Of a stretch of DNA of 64,000 bases, positions 31,051 through 42,958 are shown piece by piece. The position numbers and the translations under genes were made by a program. Numbering within the stretch: position 1 is the first letter of the stretch; each line of letters starts with the position of its first letter. The stretch is from Mastacembelus armatus. Lineage: Eukaryota > Chordata > Actinopteri > Synbranchiformes > Mastacembelidae. Under the pieces are notes generated by a model. That model ran no database searches. It saw nothing but the letters and a program-made list of their open reading frames with translations, and was not told where the DNA came from. The stretch is from the NCBI RefSeq assembly GCF_900324485.2, contig NW_022872898.1:434001-498000 (forward strand), read 5' to 3'.

Positions 31051-34000
31051 GTGGCCTGTGCCTGGAGGGAGGCCGCACAGGTGGTGATGTAAACTCCCAC
31101 AATGCTGATGGTGCTAAACTGTACCATAATACTAGAGCTTCTAGTGACACTGAGACAGTTGTTGTACAGAACACACAAACAGTGAGAAGCAGTGACAGCC
31201 TCTTTTATACGCTTGTCAAAGTTGAAAATACTGTGACTCTTGGTGCCATGCTTGACAGCGGCTCAATGGCCTGTTCTGTGGCCTGTTCAGCTCTGCAGAC
31301 ACTAATGGATTCTGGGATTAGTCTGTCCCATCGAGAACCAACTACTGTGGTTTTCATTGGATGTGGTGGTGTTCGTGTAAAGCCTACTTCAGTTGTGATG
31401 CTTGAGATGGAAATCTATGGATGCAGGTTGTCTGTACCTACCTTTGTTGTCGAAAACCAACAAGATGACCTGCTGGTGGGCTCCAACGTCATCAGGCATT
31501 TACTGCACCGGTTTAAGGAAGATTCTTCCTACTGGGAAGCTGTGTCCTCAACTCATGCGAGTGACCCAGAACTGGAGCAGTTCCTCTCCTTGCTTGCTGG
31601 CCTGGATCGTTGGTCGGGTGTGGATGTTCCATGTAAAGTTGGCACTGTGAGATGTAACAGAGCTGTCACTTTGGAAGCCGGCACAGAGTATCTGGTGTGG
31701 GGTCGGCTCCCTAGGAGCACCAAACTATCACCCGGCAGTACCGTCATGTCTGAGCCTACTTCTTCTCGCTCCGCGCCCAGGGGCATCTTGGTGGCTAGAG
31801 TAGTCACACCTCTGTGGGGGGACAGGTGGGTCCCTTTAAAGATCCTAAACGCCACTAATCAGTCTATTGCCATACGTAGAAATGCAAAGCTGGCAGACCT
31901 CTACACTTGCCTTGCTCTGGAGGATTTGGAGGAGCCGCAGATCAAGTGTGCGAACCAGGTCGCCTCTGCCCAGACTTCTGAAGCTTCTGGTTTGGTGAAC
32001 AGCAGTGACGTTCTGGAGAGGCTTCAGCAAGCTGGCCTAGGGGATCTTGACCTGAAGTCCTGTGATGTGTCGGAGAACTGGCGCACAAAGTTGGCTGACC
32101 TTGTAATAAAGTTTAAGGACGTTTTCTCTCAACACCACCTGGACTGTGGAGAGGCAAAAGGGTTTGTGCACAGGATTCGGCTCACTGATGAGAGACCCTT
32201 CCGGTTACCCTATCGCCGTGTACCTCCTGCTGAGTACCTAAAGCTCCGCCAAGTTCTGACTGAGATGGAGGAGAAGGACATTATTCGCAAGTCCACCAGC
32301 GAGTTCGCGTCTCCTCTCGTGCTTGTGTGGAAGAAAAATGGACACTTGCGAGTGTGCACTGACTTCCGATGGCTAAACAGACGGACCTTAAAGGATGCCC
32401 ATCCCTTACCGCACCAAGCTGACTGCTTAGCTGCCCTGGGTGGGAATGCATTCTTTAGCACTATGGACCTAACATCCGGATTTTACAACATGCCACTGCA
32501 CGAAGATGACCGCAAGTACTCAGCGTTCACTACACCCATGGGACTGTATGAGTATAACCGCCTTCCTCAGGGCTTATGCAACAGCCCGGCCAGCTTCATG
32601 AGAATGATGACGTCCATTTTCGGTGACCAGAACTTTCTCAGTCTGCTGGTTTACCTTGATGATCTGCTGGTGTTTGCTCCATCAGAGGAAGTGGCTCTAG
32701 AAAGGTTGGAGATGGTGTTCAGTCGCCTCCGCTTCCACACCCTGAAACTGGCCCCAAAGAAGTGCTGGCTGCTCAAGAGGTCTGTAAAGTTTCTGGGGCA
32801 CATTATTGATGGATCAGGCGTGTCAACTGACCCCGCCAAAGTCGAGGCCGTCAGTAACATGAGCTCAGCGGACCTCATGGAACCAGATGGTGTTACTCCA
32901 TCGCAGTCCCGGCTCAGGTCCTTTCTCGGGATGGTCAATTATTACCAACACTTCATCCCAGACTACTCATCCATGGCCAGACCACTTTTTGACCTCCTAG
33001 CTGGTGGAAAGCAAAAACGCAAGTCGAAGTTGCACGCCAACCGTAAAGTCCAGCCGCGCAAGTTGACTCCAGCTGACTGGACAGATGTACGCCAGCGTGC
33101 GTTCGAGGACCTCAAGGCAGCATTGGTCAACTCAGTGGTTCTGGCTCACCCGGACTTCAACCGCCCCTTCATACTGTCTACTGATGCTTCGCTAGAGGGA
33201 CTAGGTGCAGTTCTCTCGCAGGTTCAGGAAGGTGAGAGCGTGGCTCGACCAGTAGCATTTGCAAGCAAATCCCTTACAAGGGCCCAGAAAAAGTACCCCG
33301 CCCATCGTCTCGAATTTCTGGCATTGAAGTGGTCTGTGTGTGACAAATTCTGCCACTGGCTCAAGGGGCATGTCTTCACGGTTTGGACTGATAACAACCC
33401 TCTCACGCACATCCTGACAAAGCCGCGTCTTGACGCCTGTGAGCAGAGATGGGTGGCCAAGCTGGCTTCGTATGTGTTTGACATAACGTACATTCCTGGC
33501 CCGAGGAACGTTGTTGCAGACACCCTCAGTCGCCGGCCCTTTGTCAAGTCCAATGTTGGTATGCGGTTGTTGCAATGCCCCTACAACCAGCTTCTTGCGG
33601 AGGCCCATCCAGTTTCCTCTGATTCTGTCCAGGACGCTTTCCGGCTCTCTAACGCCAAATCCGGTAGCACAGAAGTGTTGTCCTACGTGCCAGATTGTGT
33701 GATGTGCCAGTCCTTCTGTAAAGATGATGTCTCTGCCATTCTTGAAACACACAGTGCGTGGGATTCAGTTGCCAGGTTACGTGCTGTCAATACGCTGGAA
33801 CATTTTCCCCAGCTGATCCCTCCATCTGAGCCTGACCTACCTGTTTTCTCTGAAAGCGAGTTGTGCGAGAAGCAGCTGAGTGATCCTGTCCTTTCACGTG
33901 TGCTGTACTATGTGGCACGTGGTCGTCGCCCTTCCAGGAGAGAAAAGCCAAATGAGCCTGTCATGGCCTTAAGGTACCTTAAGCACTGGGAGAAGTTGAC

Positions 34001-35643
34001 GACATCTAGTGGTATTCTCTACAGGCTATCCAAAGACCAAGCAACCCGTAAGAGACGCTACCAGTTTGTGGTTCCTGATTCTCTCAAGTCTGAAGTCTTG
34101 AAAGGCATTCACGATGGTGCTGGTCATCAGGGGCAGTCTAGGAGTTTGTCCATCGCCCGTCAGAGATTTTTCTGGCCCCACATAGACCGTGACGTCAGAG
34201 ACTATGTCCGCCAGTGCCCAAGGTGTGTCATCGGCAAGTCTCCTGATCCAGAGGGGAGAGCGCCATTGGAGAGCATCAGAACTTCTGCACCCTTGGAGAT
34301 TGTGTGCATAGATTTCTGGACTGCTGAGGATGCCAATAACAAGTCAGTTGACGTGCTGGTTGTGACTGACCATTTTACACGGCTCGCACAAGCCTTTCCC
34401 TGCCGTGATCAGTCAGCTAGACAGGTGGCTAAGCAGTTGTGGGACAAATTTTTCTGTGTATATGGATTCCCTGAGAGGATTCACTCAGACCAAGGTCCTT
34501 CCTTTGAGAGTAAGCTTATAAGTGAACTGCTGAAAGTTGCTGGAGTGAAGAAGTCTCACACAACTCCGTACCACCCAATGGGCAACGGTAGTGTTGAGCG
34601 CTTCAACAGGACACTAGGTAACATGATCCGCGTCCTGCCACCTGATACCAAACGCAACTGGCCTAAGCACCTTCAAACGCTGACTTTCATGTATAACTGT
34701 ACGGTTCATGAGACCACGGGGTACGCCCCGTTTTACCTGATGTATGGTAGAGTCCCCCGCCTGCCGGTTGACATCCTGTTTAGAAACATTCTCAGGGATC
34801 CTGAAGTCTGCAGTTATGACAGCTATGTGCTATCCTTGACCAAAGACCTCCAGGAAGCCATGGCCCTAGCTCAGAGTCATGCTGACAAAGAAAAAAATCG
34901 CCAGGCTGGACTCTACGATCGTCATACCAAAGGCAGAGGGAGTGGGTGACCGTGTTTTGGTCTCGAACAAACGTGAAAGAGGGAAACGTAAAACAGCTGA
35001 CAGATGGGAATCTACGGTGTACTCTGTTGTAGCTGTGAACCCTTCCACCCACACATATCGGATAAGGGACCCTTTAACTGGTCAAGACAGAGTCGTGCAC
35101 CGCAACCTATTGATGCTTGTGAACTTTCTGCCGCTGGAAAGGGACGATCTATCGGACTGCACACTTGTATCCTCATGTGCTCGACCTGATGTTACGGATT
35201 CCGATGTCCTGGACTCAGTTGGTTGTACTAAGGACCCAAGATCAAGGACCCAAGAATGGATCAGTTGCCTGTCAGATGCACCAAATGATATTTCTGGAGT
35301 GGATGTAACTGCCAGAGATGTTAGTATTGTTGCTGAGGAAGCAAGTGAAGAATCACTCGTGTCGCAGAGTGAGTTAGGCTGTGAGCGGGACAGCACGCAT
35401 GCTACTTTTGCAGACACTCATAGTGTGCACACACAGGCCTCAGATGCCACTCAGTCTGACATTACATATGCACCTGGCTTTCATTCTAATGCAAGTACTG
35501 TCTATACAGTTAGAACACGTGTTGGGCGGGTGATCAAACCAGTGAATCGGTTATTACATGTTATGTCCAACAAAGCTGTTGTAAATGATGCTAGCCAGCT
35601 GTTTGACAAAGTTTCTTGGTCGGTTTTCCGAGTGTTCAAGTAA
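30975..35643 (+). mobile_element. pol: pol region of Gypsy element
   Basis: Domains in order: aspartic protease (LDSGSM, about 31250), reverse transcriptase (CTDFRWLNRR about 32360; LVYLDDLLV about 32650), RNase H (STDASLEGLG about 33180), and integrase with an HHCC zinc region (about 34110-34240) and the catalytic core (CIDFW, HSDQGPSF, GSVERFNR). A GPY-like C-terminal segment and an acidic tail follow. No chromodomain recognised. The region looks nearly whole, with about one break. Confidence 0.9.
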
Positions 35644-36002
35644 ATGATGGCGTCTTTGGCCATGTTCTATATGTTCATTCTTTTTGATGCACCGGTGGTT
35701 TGATTTGCTACAAGTAATTGCATCACCATAGCACAGTATAGGGTTGTGGGACCATATATGTATATATTTTTTTTTTTTTTGTGTGTGTTTTGGGACGTGG
35801 CCTATGTAGGATGTAGGCTGCATCCTACTTCCAGTTGTTGGTGAGGAAGAAGGCGCAACTTCCTCTCCACTTCATCCCTTTGGGGGGGGGATACTTTTTT
35901 TTGTTGGACTGTTGTATGGCCTTGTCACGTGAATTCATGATTCTTGCAACCTGCTATGGTGATCTTTTTTTTTTTTTACTTTCTTGTTTTGGCTGAAATT
36001 CA

Positions 36003-36013
36003 GCAGGGGTGGG
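36003..36013 (+). other. Polypurine tract of Gypsy element
   Basis: AGGGGTGGG-type purine-rich sequence immediately before the 3' LTR, the expected primer site for plus-strand synthesis. Confidence 0.6.
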
Positions 36014-36339
36014 TGTAACAGAGATGAAAATATAATGAATTTCACCCATGTGCTGAATTTGGGAAATAGAGCCGCCTGCTGGTTGTTATATGTAACTGCA
36101 TGTACAAAGGTCCTACAGGCATTCTGCACTACCTCCAGCAAAGCAAGTGATGTCTGGTTGGTGACCCAAGTCGCAGTTACAACACACGTTTGAAGGAAAC
36201 TGTGTGTTTGTCTTTTGTACCAGATTGAGAGCAATCCCGTGTCGGTGCCATTCTTACACGACAGCACACCGGCAGCTTCGCAATCGCAAGAATATTGATA
36301 ACGGCGGTGGTGCACACCGGGACCGGATCATCCACTACA
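36014..36339 (+). repeat. 3' LTR of Gypsy element
   Basis: 326 bases, TG...CA ended, followed by TATA (36340-36343), which repeats the four bases before the 5' LTR. Confidence 0.93.
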
Positions 36340-36343
36340 TATA

Positions 36344-36654
36344 TTGCACTGCAAAGAATTAAGAAACCAGCTGCAGTATGTCTGTGAATACACCTCAGGA
36401 TTCAGTGCTTAGTAAATTAGGACTGAGCCTTTTGCCAGTGGACACTGAAACCAACTAATAGTCAGGGACAGAGTTACAGTGTTTTTTAACAGTAGTGTAT
36501 TTTTCTCAATATCTAGCAGTAGGTTTAGATCAGAACAAATATAGCAGCTTTGGAAGCAGCAGGACTGAAAATGTGGTAGTGACAAGATAAAGCCTTGGTG
36601 GGCCCTGTGTTAATGAAATGAAACTCAGATCAAGTGTCATGTACAGAATACACA
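36344..36654. other. No gene seen
   Basis: Short AT-rich spacer between the Gypsy element and a SINE tail. It may be the continuation of the intron interrupted at 29013. Confidence 0.4.
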
Positions 36655-36800
36655 CATTCCATCCATCCATCCATTTTCAATACCTGCTTATTCCTTAACC
36701 AGGGTCACCGGGACCTGCTGGAGCCTATCCCAGCTCTCTTTCGGGTGGAAGGCAGTGGTACACCCTGGATAAGTCACCAGTCCATCACAGGGCCGAAGAC
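36655..36800 (-). mobile_element. SINE 3' part
   Basis: Reverse orientation: CATCCATCCATCCATTTTCA, TATCCCAGCTCTCTTTCGG, CACCAGTCCATCACAGGGC. Head missing. Confidence 0.75.
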
Positions 36801-36859
36801 ACACATTGCTATGTGAATTCATGTTGTGTTCATCTTCTCCTCTCTACTCTCTCCATCCT

Positions 36860-38020
36860 CCAGAGTCAAGTTCCTGATACATGATGCTGTGCAACCTTGT
36901 GTCAACAATGTGCCTAACCCTTACACTATTCTTTCACGGGTGCCTTCATCAGCTCAGTGGTTTTCAGTTGTTGAGCTGGCTAATGCTTTCTTTACTGTGC
37001 CTGTTCACTCGGACAGTCAATTTTGGTTTGCTTTTCAGTTTCAAGGGAAAACATGGACATGGACTCGTCTGTGTCAGGGTTATTGTGAAAGTCTTGTTTT
37101 GTCTCCTGACAGTGCCTTGCTGCAGTATGTTGATGATGTTTTGGTGTGTGCACCCACTCGGGAGCAGTGTGAGGAAGACGCAATTGTTTTGTTGAAGCGT
37201 TCGGCTGCAGAGGGCCACAAGGTCAGTTTGTCAAATCTTCAGTTTGTACAGCGTGAAGTGATTTTCCTTGGTCATGTGATTACTGCAGAGGGGAAGTCTC
37301 TGCCCCCCAAAAGAGTGACAGCAATTCAAAACCTTCCTAGACCTCAGACAAGGAAGAAGATGATGTCATTTTTGGGCATGTGCTCCTATTGCAGGAATTT
37401 TATTCCTAATTATGTTGTTTTGGAAGCTCCATTGAGCTCACTAATCCATGGCAAATAACTTCAGCCACATGACACTGTTATCTGGACACCTGAAGCAGAA
37501 AAGACATTTGTTGACATGAAGCTGGCTTTACAAACTGCTCCAACACTTGGACTTTCTGATCCCACTCAGCCCGTTGTGCAGACCGTTGATGAGAAAAACT
37601 GTTGTATGACACCTATTCTTTTACAGCAGCATGACAACACTGTTCTTCTTGACATGCCAAACATCACAGTGAAACGTACTCTGTTTTGACGTCTGGTCCA
37701 TTTCCACCGCACTACTCAGCTCAGGCGGGTGAGTTAGTGGCTCTCACAGAAGCATGTAAATTGGCAGAAGATAAATCTGTAACGATTTGGGTAGGTTCTA
37801 GATATGTGTTTGGCATAACACATGACTATGGTGCTGTTTGGTGTCACAGACACTTTTTAAAATCTGGTGGAAAACCTATTCTTCATTATGATAAAGTTGC
37901 AGATCTTCTTGATGTGTTGCTGTTGCCTGAACAAATAGCTGTCTGCAAATGTGCAGCTCACACTAAGGGTAATGACTCTGTTTCCAGGGGCAACCGCAAA
38001 GCTGATGCAGCTCCCACTTG
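36860..38020 (+). mobile_element. Retroviral pol fossil, broken
   Basis: Reverse-transcriptase parts (SRVPSSAQWFSVVELANAF; LLQYVDDVLVCAPT; VIFLGHVITAEGK) are followed by an RNase H part (ALTEACKLAEDKSVTIWVGS). It resembles endogenous retroviruses of fish (gamma/epsilon-like), not the Gypsy element next door. No gag, integrase, env or LTR was recognised. It is broken by several changes and is an old fragment. Confidence 0.75.
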
Positions 38021-38243
38021 ACACTATCTGTTTGTCTTCTGACTCTCCACCTCTCTCCCTCTCAGCTCTGCAAAGTTTCTCTTCACCACAGGAGAGAAAA
38101 GCCTGGAAGCGGCTGATGCTGAGTACAGGGATGAAGTTTGGTGGGGACCTAATGGGAAACCTTGTCTTCTGAAACACTTTTTCTCTCATTTTGAAAAGTT
38201 GACACATGGGCTGGATCATGCGTCAAAAGGGGGGATGGTATAA

Positions 38244-38680
38244 TCAATGGATGGTACAATAATCAAGCCGGCTCGAAGTACAAGCATATATAACCTTTTC
38301 AAGATCTTTTCTTGTTAAAAACAGCTTGACTTTGGACAAGAGCCTAAGCTGAAAAAAGCTAGCTTTGACAACAGAGTTGACCTGCTTATCAAGTTTAAAA
38401 TCACTGTCCAATAAAACACCCAGGTTTCTAGCAGTTGGTTTAACATAAAGTTTGAGGGAACACGTCTCAGGGAAAGGGTCAACACAGGCTCCACTAGGTC
38501 CAAACACCAGCACTTCAGTTTTAGTCTCATTACGACTCAGAAAATTTACTGGCAAGACATGCCTTGAAATGCTCCATGCATTCCAAAAGTGATGTTAAAG
38601 CATTTGTATCCCTCTGTTTCAGAGGAATATAGATTTGAATATCTATATACAAGAGCTGGTTACTTTGAATTGCTCTTTTG
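38244..38680 (-). mobile_element. L2-type LINE reverse transcriptase fragment
   Basis: Minus-strand frames read YIDIQIYIPLKQRDTNALTS, then NETKTEVLVFGPSG and ARNLGVLLDSDFKLDKQV, ending SSRLDYC. This is the region after the palm in L2/Rex-type LINEs; the catalytic ADD has decayed. Two frames are needed, so at least one frameshift is present. It differs from the Maui-like copy at 15.9 kb. Confidence 0.75.
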
Positions 38681-38690
38681 AAACTGGTCC

Positions 38691-38763
38691 AACTGGACAT
38701 GGGGCTGAAACCCACAATTCTAAGATTAAGAGTCTCAGGCTTTACCAGCTGAGCTAGTCAAGG
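38691..38763 (-). pseudogene. tRNA-Lys(CTT), degenerate
   Basis: Seventy-three bases with D-arm TAGCTCAGCTGGTAAAGC and anticodon loop CTCTTAA (CTT). The acceptor and the 3' side of the T-arm no longer pair. Confidence 0.6.
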
Positions 38764-38883
38764 TTGCATGTGGTATACTATAAACAAGGTCATGACTTAA
38801 CACTGTCATCCAGACTTAGAAATAAGTACGGTTGTATTTTACAAAACATCATGACAAGCCACACTCACGCAACCCAGGTGAAT

Positions 38884-38955
38884 AGCAGAGTGGCGCAGCG
38901 GGAGGGTGCTGGGCCCATAACCCAGAGGTCGATGGATCGAAACCATCCTCTGCTG
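38884..38955 (+). tRNA. tRNA-iMet(CAT), initiator
   Basis: Seventy-two bases with initiator hallmarks: A1-T72 end pair, three consecutive G-C pairs at the base of the anticodon stem (GGG CCCATAA CCC) and the A-rich T loop ATCGAAA. The acceptor AGCAGAG/CTCTGCT is perfect. One D-stem pair is broken and the discriminator is G. Probably functional or recently so. Confidence 0.85.
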
Positions 38956-39165
38956 TACTTAATTGTTGCTGCTGCACTTCTCTGTTAAACCTGTTAAGTG
39001 TAATGGGCTCTTAATCCTCTTTGGTTCTTCCTTAGAACTAAACAAGCACATTACTCATGCCTTCTGCATTAATGTGGAAACTATGAAATCAGTGTTTAAT
39101 GTGTATTTTGTGTCTTCACCTTAACCTTGTTGCTATAATCATTCTAGACCAAATAACAGCTTCCT

Positions 39166-39246
39166 CGATGAGAATGGGATTCCAACCCACGATGCAGAGC
39201 ACAATGGATTAGGAGTCCATCACCTTAAACACTTGGTCCCCTCGTT
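39166..39246 (-). pseudogene. tRNA-Ser-body relic with CCT anticodon
   Basis: Class II Ser body (D-arm, TTGTGCTCTGCA variable arm) in which the usual GCT anticodon reads CCT, an Arg anticodon. The acceptor has two broken pairs, so activity is unlikely. Confidence 0.6.
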
Positions 39247-39264
39247 AGAGTGCTGCTGCTCAAA

Positions 39265-39430
39265 GTAAGTAAGTCCTAGAAGAACTTCCAGCTGACCTGT
39301 GATTGGGATGTGTCCAAAAACCCAGCTTTAAGGACATAGTTATTGTGCCAAAGGACTTCACTAGTCTCCTTTTGGTTTCCCACTGACTGTCTAAACAAAG
39401 CACAATACATATGACTGCACATAGTTTCAG
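39265..39430. repeat. Flank of the Ser module
   Basis: Carries ACCCAGCTTTAAGGACATA and TGACTGTCTAAACAAAGCAC, the same flank that accompanies the Ser relics at 48.6, 53.5, 59.1 and 60.5 kb. Confidence 0.7.
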
Positions 39431-39616
39431 ATGAACATGAACAAGAAGACCTTCAGATTATGATACTGACACAATGACACACAGATGGGAAGAAACAGTA
39501 TGTTGGGGGTGTGGGGGTTCCATTCAGAGCTGTTGTTACTATACATACATGTTGTACAAATATAAAAGCAGATATTATAATATAAGTCTTGAGATTGGGC
39601 TTTAAACATTTGTGGA

Positions 39617-39693
39617 GAATGTGGGCATCCTACTACTACATCCTACTACTGCTTACAGACTAACTAAGTGCTCCACCACTTGAGATAATTCCC
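39617..39693 (-). pseudogene. tRNA-Ala relic
   Basis: D-arm TATCTCAAGTGGTGGAGC and the 3' end GCCCACATTCTCC are visible. The centre contains a duplicated CTACTACATC-type stretch and no usable anticodon arm. Confidence 0.55.
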
Positions 39694-40075
39694 TCACACA
39701 CTGAGCACCAGTAGCCAACTAATGCATTTGTTAACTGGAGTTGAAGTTGACTGCTAAACAAGAGATTCTGCTCTGACAAGTAAAAAGATAAGCCCCCTGT
39801 TTAGACCAGTGTTCAATCTATTCACATTTGCAAAGGTGCAAGTTTTTAAAACTGTACAAGTCAGATATTACAAATGTTTTGACTTTACTTTTTATTATTT
39901 TTTCTTTACTTTTTTAGTATAGCAGTCAGATAAGGCAAAATCCAGACTTGTCTACAAATCTTCCATTCTGTGCAATGTTGTCCTTGTAAAAAGCCCACAT
40001 GGGATTGTTTTATTTAGGAAGGTTTAAGTCTCTGGTATTATACTCAACTGAGTAACATTTTGTCCTACATGTGAC

Positions 40076-41060
40076 ATTTTGTAATGTTATTATCCATCCA
40101 CCCATCCAGCTTCTTCTGCTTATCTGGGGCCAGGTCGCGATGGCAGTAGCCCAAACAGGGATGCCCAGATTTGTCATTGTCAATTTGATATATGTTTTAC
40201 AAAGTAGTTTGAACATCCTTTTCTGAGCAGCTTTAGCAAACCAGACTGGATCTGTCCCTAACATTACTGTAGGTCAACATCCAGGGTGTAGCTTGCAAAG
40301 GTAACGTTACCTCTGCTAAGTAGCTCTCCCAACACTGTAATGCACAATGATCAACACTCACTACTAACACTACCTGATGTTGTAACGTATACTATTACAA
40401 ACACGTTATGATCTGTATGAAACATATTCCAAAAAATAAAATACAGCCCTCATAAATATTCATTCACACTTACCTTCAGTAACGGTATCCCAGAAGGCGG
40501 TTAATTTTAACTTCCTTGAAATTTTGTAGTTACATCAAGGTTGCAAGATTCACATGACATCATCGTTTGCTTGGAACTGATTGGCTCTTTTGCCCCATTT
40601 GTTAGACCTTATTAGGAACTTTAACATTTGAACCAGGGGTCTCCTGATTTGAAGAGTGGTACCAAGAATGGAAGCAATGCTGGCTGACTGGAGAAAGAGC
40701 ACAAAAGCAACACCCCATGATCCAGGTAGAATTGTTGAAAAATGAGGCCAGAAGACACATTGCACATCTTCTTTAATTCTCCTTTTTGCAAGATTTAGGG
40801 TGGACTTAGAGTATCTCTGGACCTGTAACCCAAAGTTTGATCTGTGGAAACCCTCTCTGCTGTAGCCACTAATTTCCAGTCTTATCTTCCCCTTTGCTGC
40901 TGATGAGACATGTTCAGTAACAGCCATTGTCCACATGTTGGATTTAATTAAATTCCTTTAGTTATTTTTCCCTGTGTTGGCTCATTACACACACTCCTTC
41001 AACTTTTAGAGGTAAACCCATGTAAAACCATGAGCTCAGGTGGTGAGAAGAGACACTTGT
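40076..41060. other. No gene seen; SINE-like scrap at 40095-40150
   Basis: ATCCATCCACCCATCCAGCT then TCTGGGGCCAGGTCGCGATG is a fragment of another common fish SINE tail. The rest, including 40600-40760 (similar to 22080-22160), shows no gene. Confidence 0.5.
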
Positions 41061-41064
41061 CTGG

Positions 41065-41112
41065 TAATTTGGCTGAATGGTCTAAGATGCTGGATGATGG
41101 CTCAAATTTTGA
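41065..41112 (+). pseudogene. tRNA-Leu 5' fragment
   Basis: GGTAATTTGGCTGAATGGTC followed by TAAGATGCTGGAT matches the acceptor, D-arm and start of the anticodon stem of Leu(AAG/TAA). It breaks up after the anticodon stem. Confidence 0.4.
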
Positions 41113-41396
41113 CATTGTGTAAGTTGTTCCTGCGAAGTTTTCTTTTTTCAGAATCTTCTCCTTAAGAGTTAACTTGTTATGACTTGGATCTTAATGGAAG
41201 ACACACCACATAGATTCAGTGTTTGCTGGTTATGTGTGTTAAAACACTGTTAATTGTGTAATTGTTGCTTGTGTTGCATAGTGGTACATGACAGAGCTCA
41301 TGCTTGTTGATGTTGCCTTGAACAGCTACTGTTTACAAAGCACACTCAGTATTCTAAATGTTTGCCTTATTAGACTTGCCAGTGTCAATGGAAAAG

Positions 41397-41460
41397 CTGG
41401 TAGTAGTAGGATTTAAACCCATGCCTCATTTGAGGTTGGAGCTTAAATCCAGTGCCACCT
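41397..41460 (-). pseudogene. tRNA-Leu(TAA) 3' part
   Basis: On the minus strand CACTGGATTTAAGCTCC gives anticodon TAA. It is followed by a short variable arm, T-arm GGGTTTAAATCC and a degraded acceptor. The D-arm is unrecognisable. Confidence 0.5.
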
Positions 41461-41603
41461 GTGAACACCACAGTCTCTCTGTGCTTCCTTTGATGAGTGT
41501 ACCTGACAGAGGCTACACTGTACAAGTCCAACCAATGACAGGGCTAGCTCCAGCTCTCAAAAGCCAATGACATGACAGTATCCACTACTGGGTTCCTGTG
41601 CCT

Positions 41604-41681
41604 GACCACGTGGCCAATGGACAATGGCCTAGTGTCTGACTTTGGATCAGAAGATTGAGGGTTTGAGTCCCTTTGTGGTTG
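41604..41681 (+). pseudogene. tRNA-Arg-body with TTG anticodon
   Basis: Acceptor GACCACG pairs fully with TGTGGTT and the anticodon arm TCTGACTTTGGATCAGA is that of Arg(TCG) with one change, so the anticodon reads TTG (Gln). The D-arm carries about five extra bases (78 bases total). Confidence 0.6.
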
Positions 41682-42044
41682 GAGTTTTACTCAAGCTGGA
41701 AGTGTTGTAGTTTGGTCTACAGTAAGGTGAACACCAAAGATGTTCTATCCATGGTCCATGGCTGCTGTTTGGCTTGTTTTCCAACTATTCCTACATACAT
41801 TCTCAGAGAGGAAATGGCAGAAGACAAAAGGAATTGGTATCTTCCAGAACACACCTGATCCAGGTAATCAGCAGTGGTAAGGCAGTCTGCAGATCGTAGA
41901 CCTTCCTCATCTTGGCTTGATCCCTGTTGTAGCAATGCTGATGTTCATGCTGTCTTCCAATCTATGGAAACGTTCTATGACACGTCTATGTCTGATCATG
42001 TCAATATTTTATGGGTCTTGATGTGGTGAGTTTTCCAGAGATGC
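41682..42044. other. No gene seen
   Basis: 41760-41890 resembles the CCAACTATTCC repeat also seen near 55540. No RNA or protein gene recognised. Confidence 0.4.
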
Positions 42045-42218
42045 TGGATAAAGGTAACATTAAAGCAAGCATGTTATGTTCCGCTGTGGATAATGAGAAA
42101 TATTTTTAAAATATCCAATCTGAATGGACTACCTCTTTTGCTTTCAGTCAGATGCACATTGGTATAGATGCATATCACAGTACTACAACACAGACACTGC
42201 TCTAGAACAAAGGTGCCA

Positions 42219-42300
42219 TGTAAAGAGTGGGGTTTGAACCTACATCTCTAGAAGAAACTCCAACCTGAAAGCAACACTTAGATAACTCAGTCATGGTGAG
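42219..42300 (-). pseudogene. tRNA-Leu(CAG)-like relic, copy 2
   Basis: Reverse-arm counterpart of 62098-62179. Class II outline with CAG at the anticodon position and T-arm AGGTTCAAACCCCAC. The acceptor does not pair. Confidence 0.5.
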
Positions 42301-42609
42301 CAACGCTTTGTCATGAACTTTAGAATTAGTAGAAGTAGTAAGTCATCTGGTACTTTTTGTTTTTTGCATACTATTAATTGGGACATAGTGCTTGCCTTGC
42401 ATACTGGTTTTCACATAATATATAGTAGGAAAATATGCCACAATTTCTGACGTAAATGGTAACATAAGAACCTAAATGTGCTTATAGCGCTGTTTGTAGT
42501 CCAGTAGTAGCTTGATACTCTTTCATATATAGAAAAAAAATGGTGAAAGAACACACTCCTGTGGAGAGTCAATAGAAGAGTAATGGTCGTTAGTGTGTGT
42601 TCTTTATTT

Positions 42610-42641
42610 GCCGGGTATAGCTCAGTGGTAGAGCTTTTGAC
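42610..42641 (+). pseudogene. tRNA-Cys 5' half
   Basis: GGGTATAGCTCAGTGGTAGA then GCTTTTGACTG matches the acceptor, D-arm and anticodon-stem start of Cys. It is cut just before the anticodon. The same cut exists in the other arm (61757-61788), so it predates the inversion. Confidence 0.6.
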
Positions 42642-42886
42642 TGGTATCCCCATTTGCAAAGAGTGTTTTACAGATAATTACCTGTATTGTGTGATCCTGT
42701 ATTCTCTGACTATATTCAGAGACTCTGTTCTTTGGGAGCTAGAACTGTTTTCTATGTAACAGTGTAGCTGAAACATATTGAATGTGCAGCTGAACTTCCT
42801 TTGTTCACTACTCATTGTGCTGATAGGTTATTGACTGATATCTCATGTGTCAGAAAAGCAATGTTTTATTGCTACTTTTCTTGAAG

Positions 42887-42958
42887 AGGTCCCACTGAGA
42901 GTTGAACTCAGATCACTGGATTCAAAGCCCAGAGTGCTAACCATTACACCATAGGACC
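42887..42958 (-). tRNA. tRNA-Gln(TTG)
   Basis: A 72-base cloverleaf. Acceptor GGTCCTA pairs with TGGGACC with one G-U, the anticodon loop CTTTGAA gives TTG, and the T-arm CTGAGTTCAACTCTCAG is sound. Plausibly functional. Its inverted partner at 61440-61511 reads CTG. Confidence 0.85.

Larger units (their letters stand above)
29013..36343 (+). mobile_element. Ty3/Gypsy LTR retrotransposon, nearly whole
   Basis: Two 326-base LTRs (29017-29342, 36014-36339) begin TGTAAC and end TACA, flanked by a 4-base TATA duplication. Inside are a tRNA-His primer site, gag, pol in protease, reverse transcriptase, RNase H, integrase order, and a purine tract. The two LTRs differ at about four positions by eye (near 1%), so the insertion is recent. 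The element looks nearly whole, with about one break beyond the usual gag-pol frame change. No env was seen. It lies about 30 bases downstream of a consensus splice donor. Clade not assigned. Confidence 0.92.

Noticed and set aside
33201-33752. 183-residue minus-strand frame inside pol
   Set aside because: Shadow of the dense plus-strand coding sequence.
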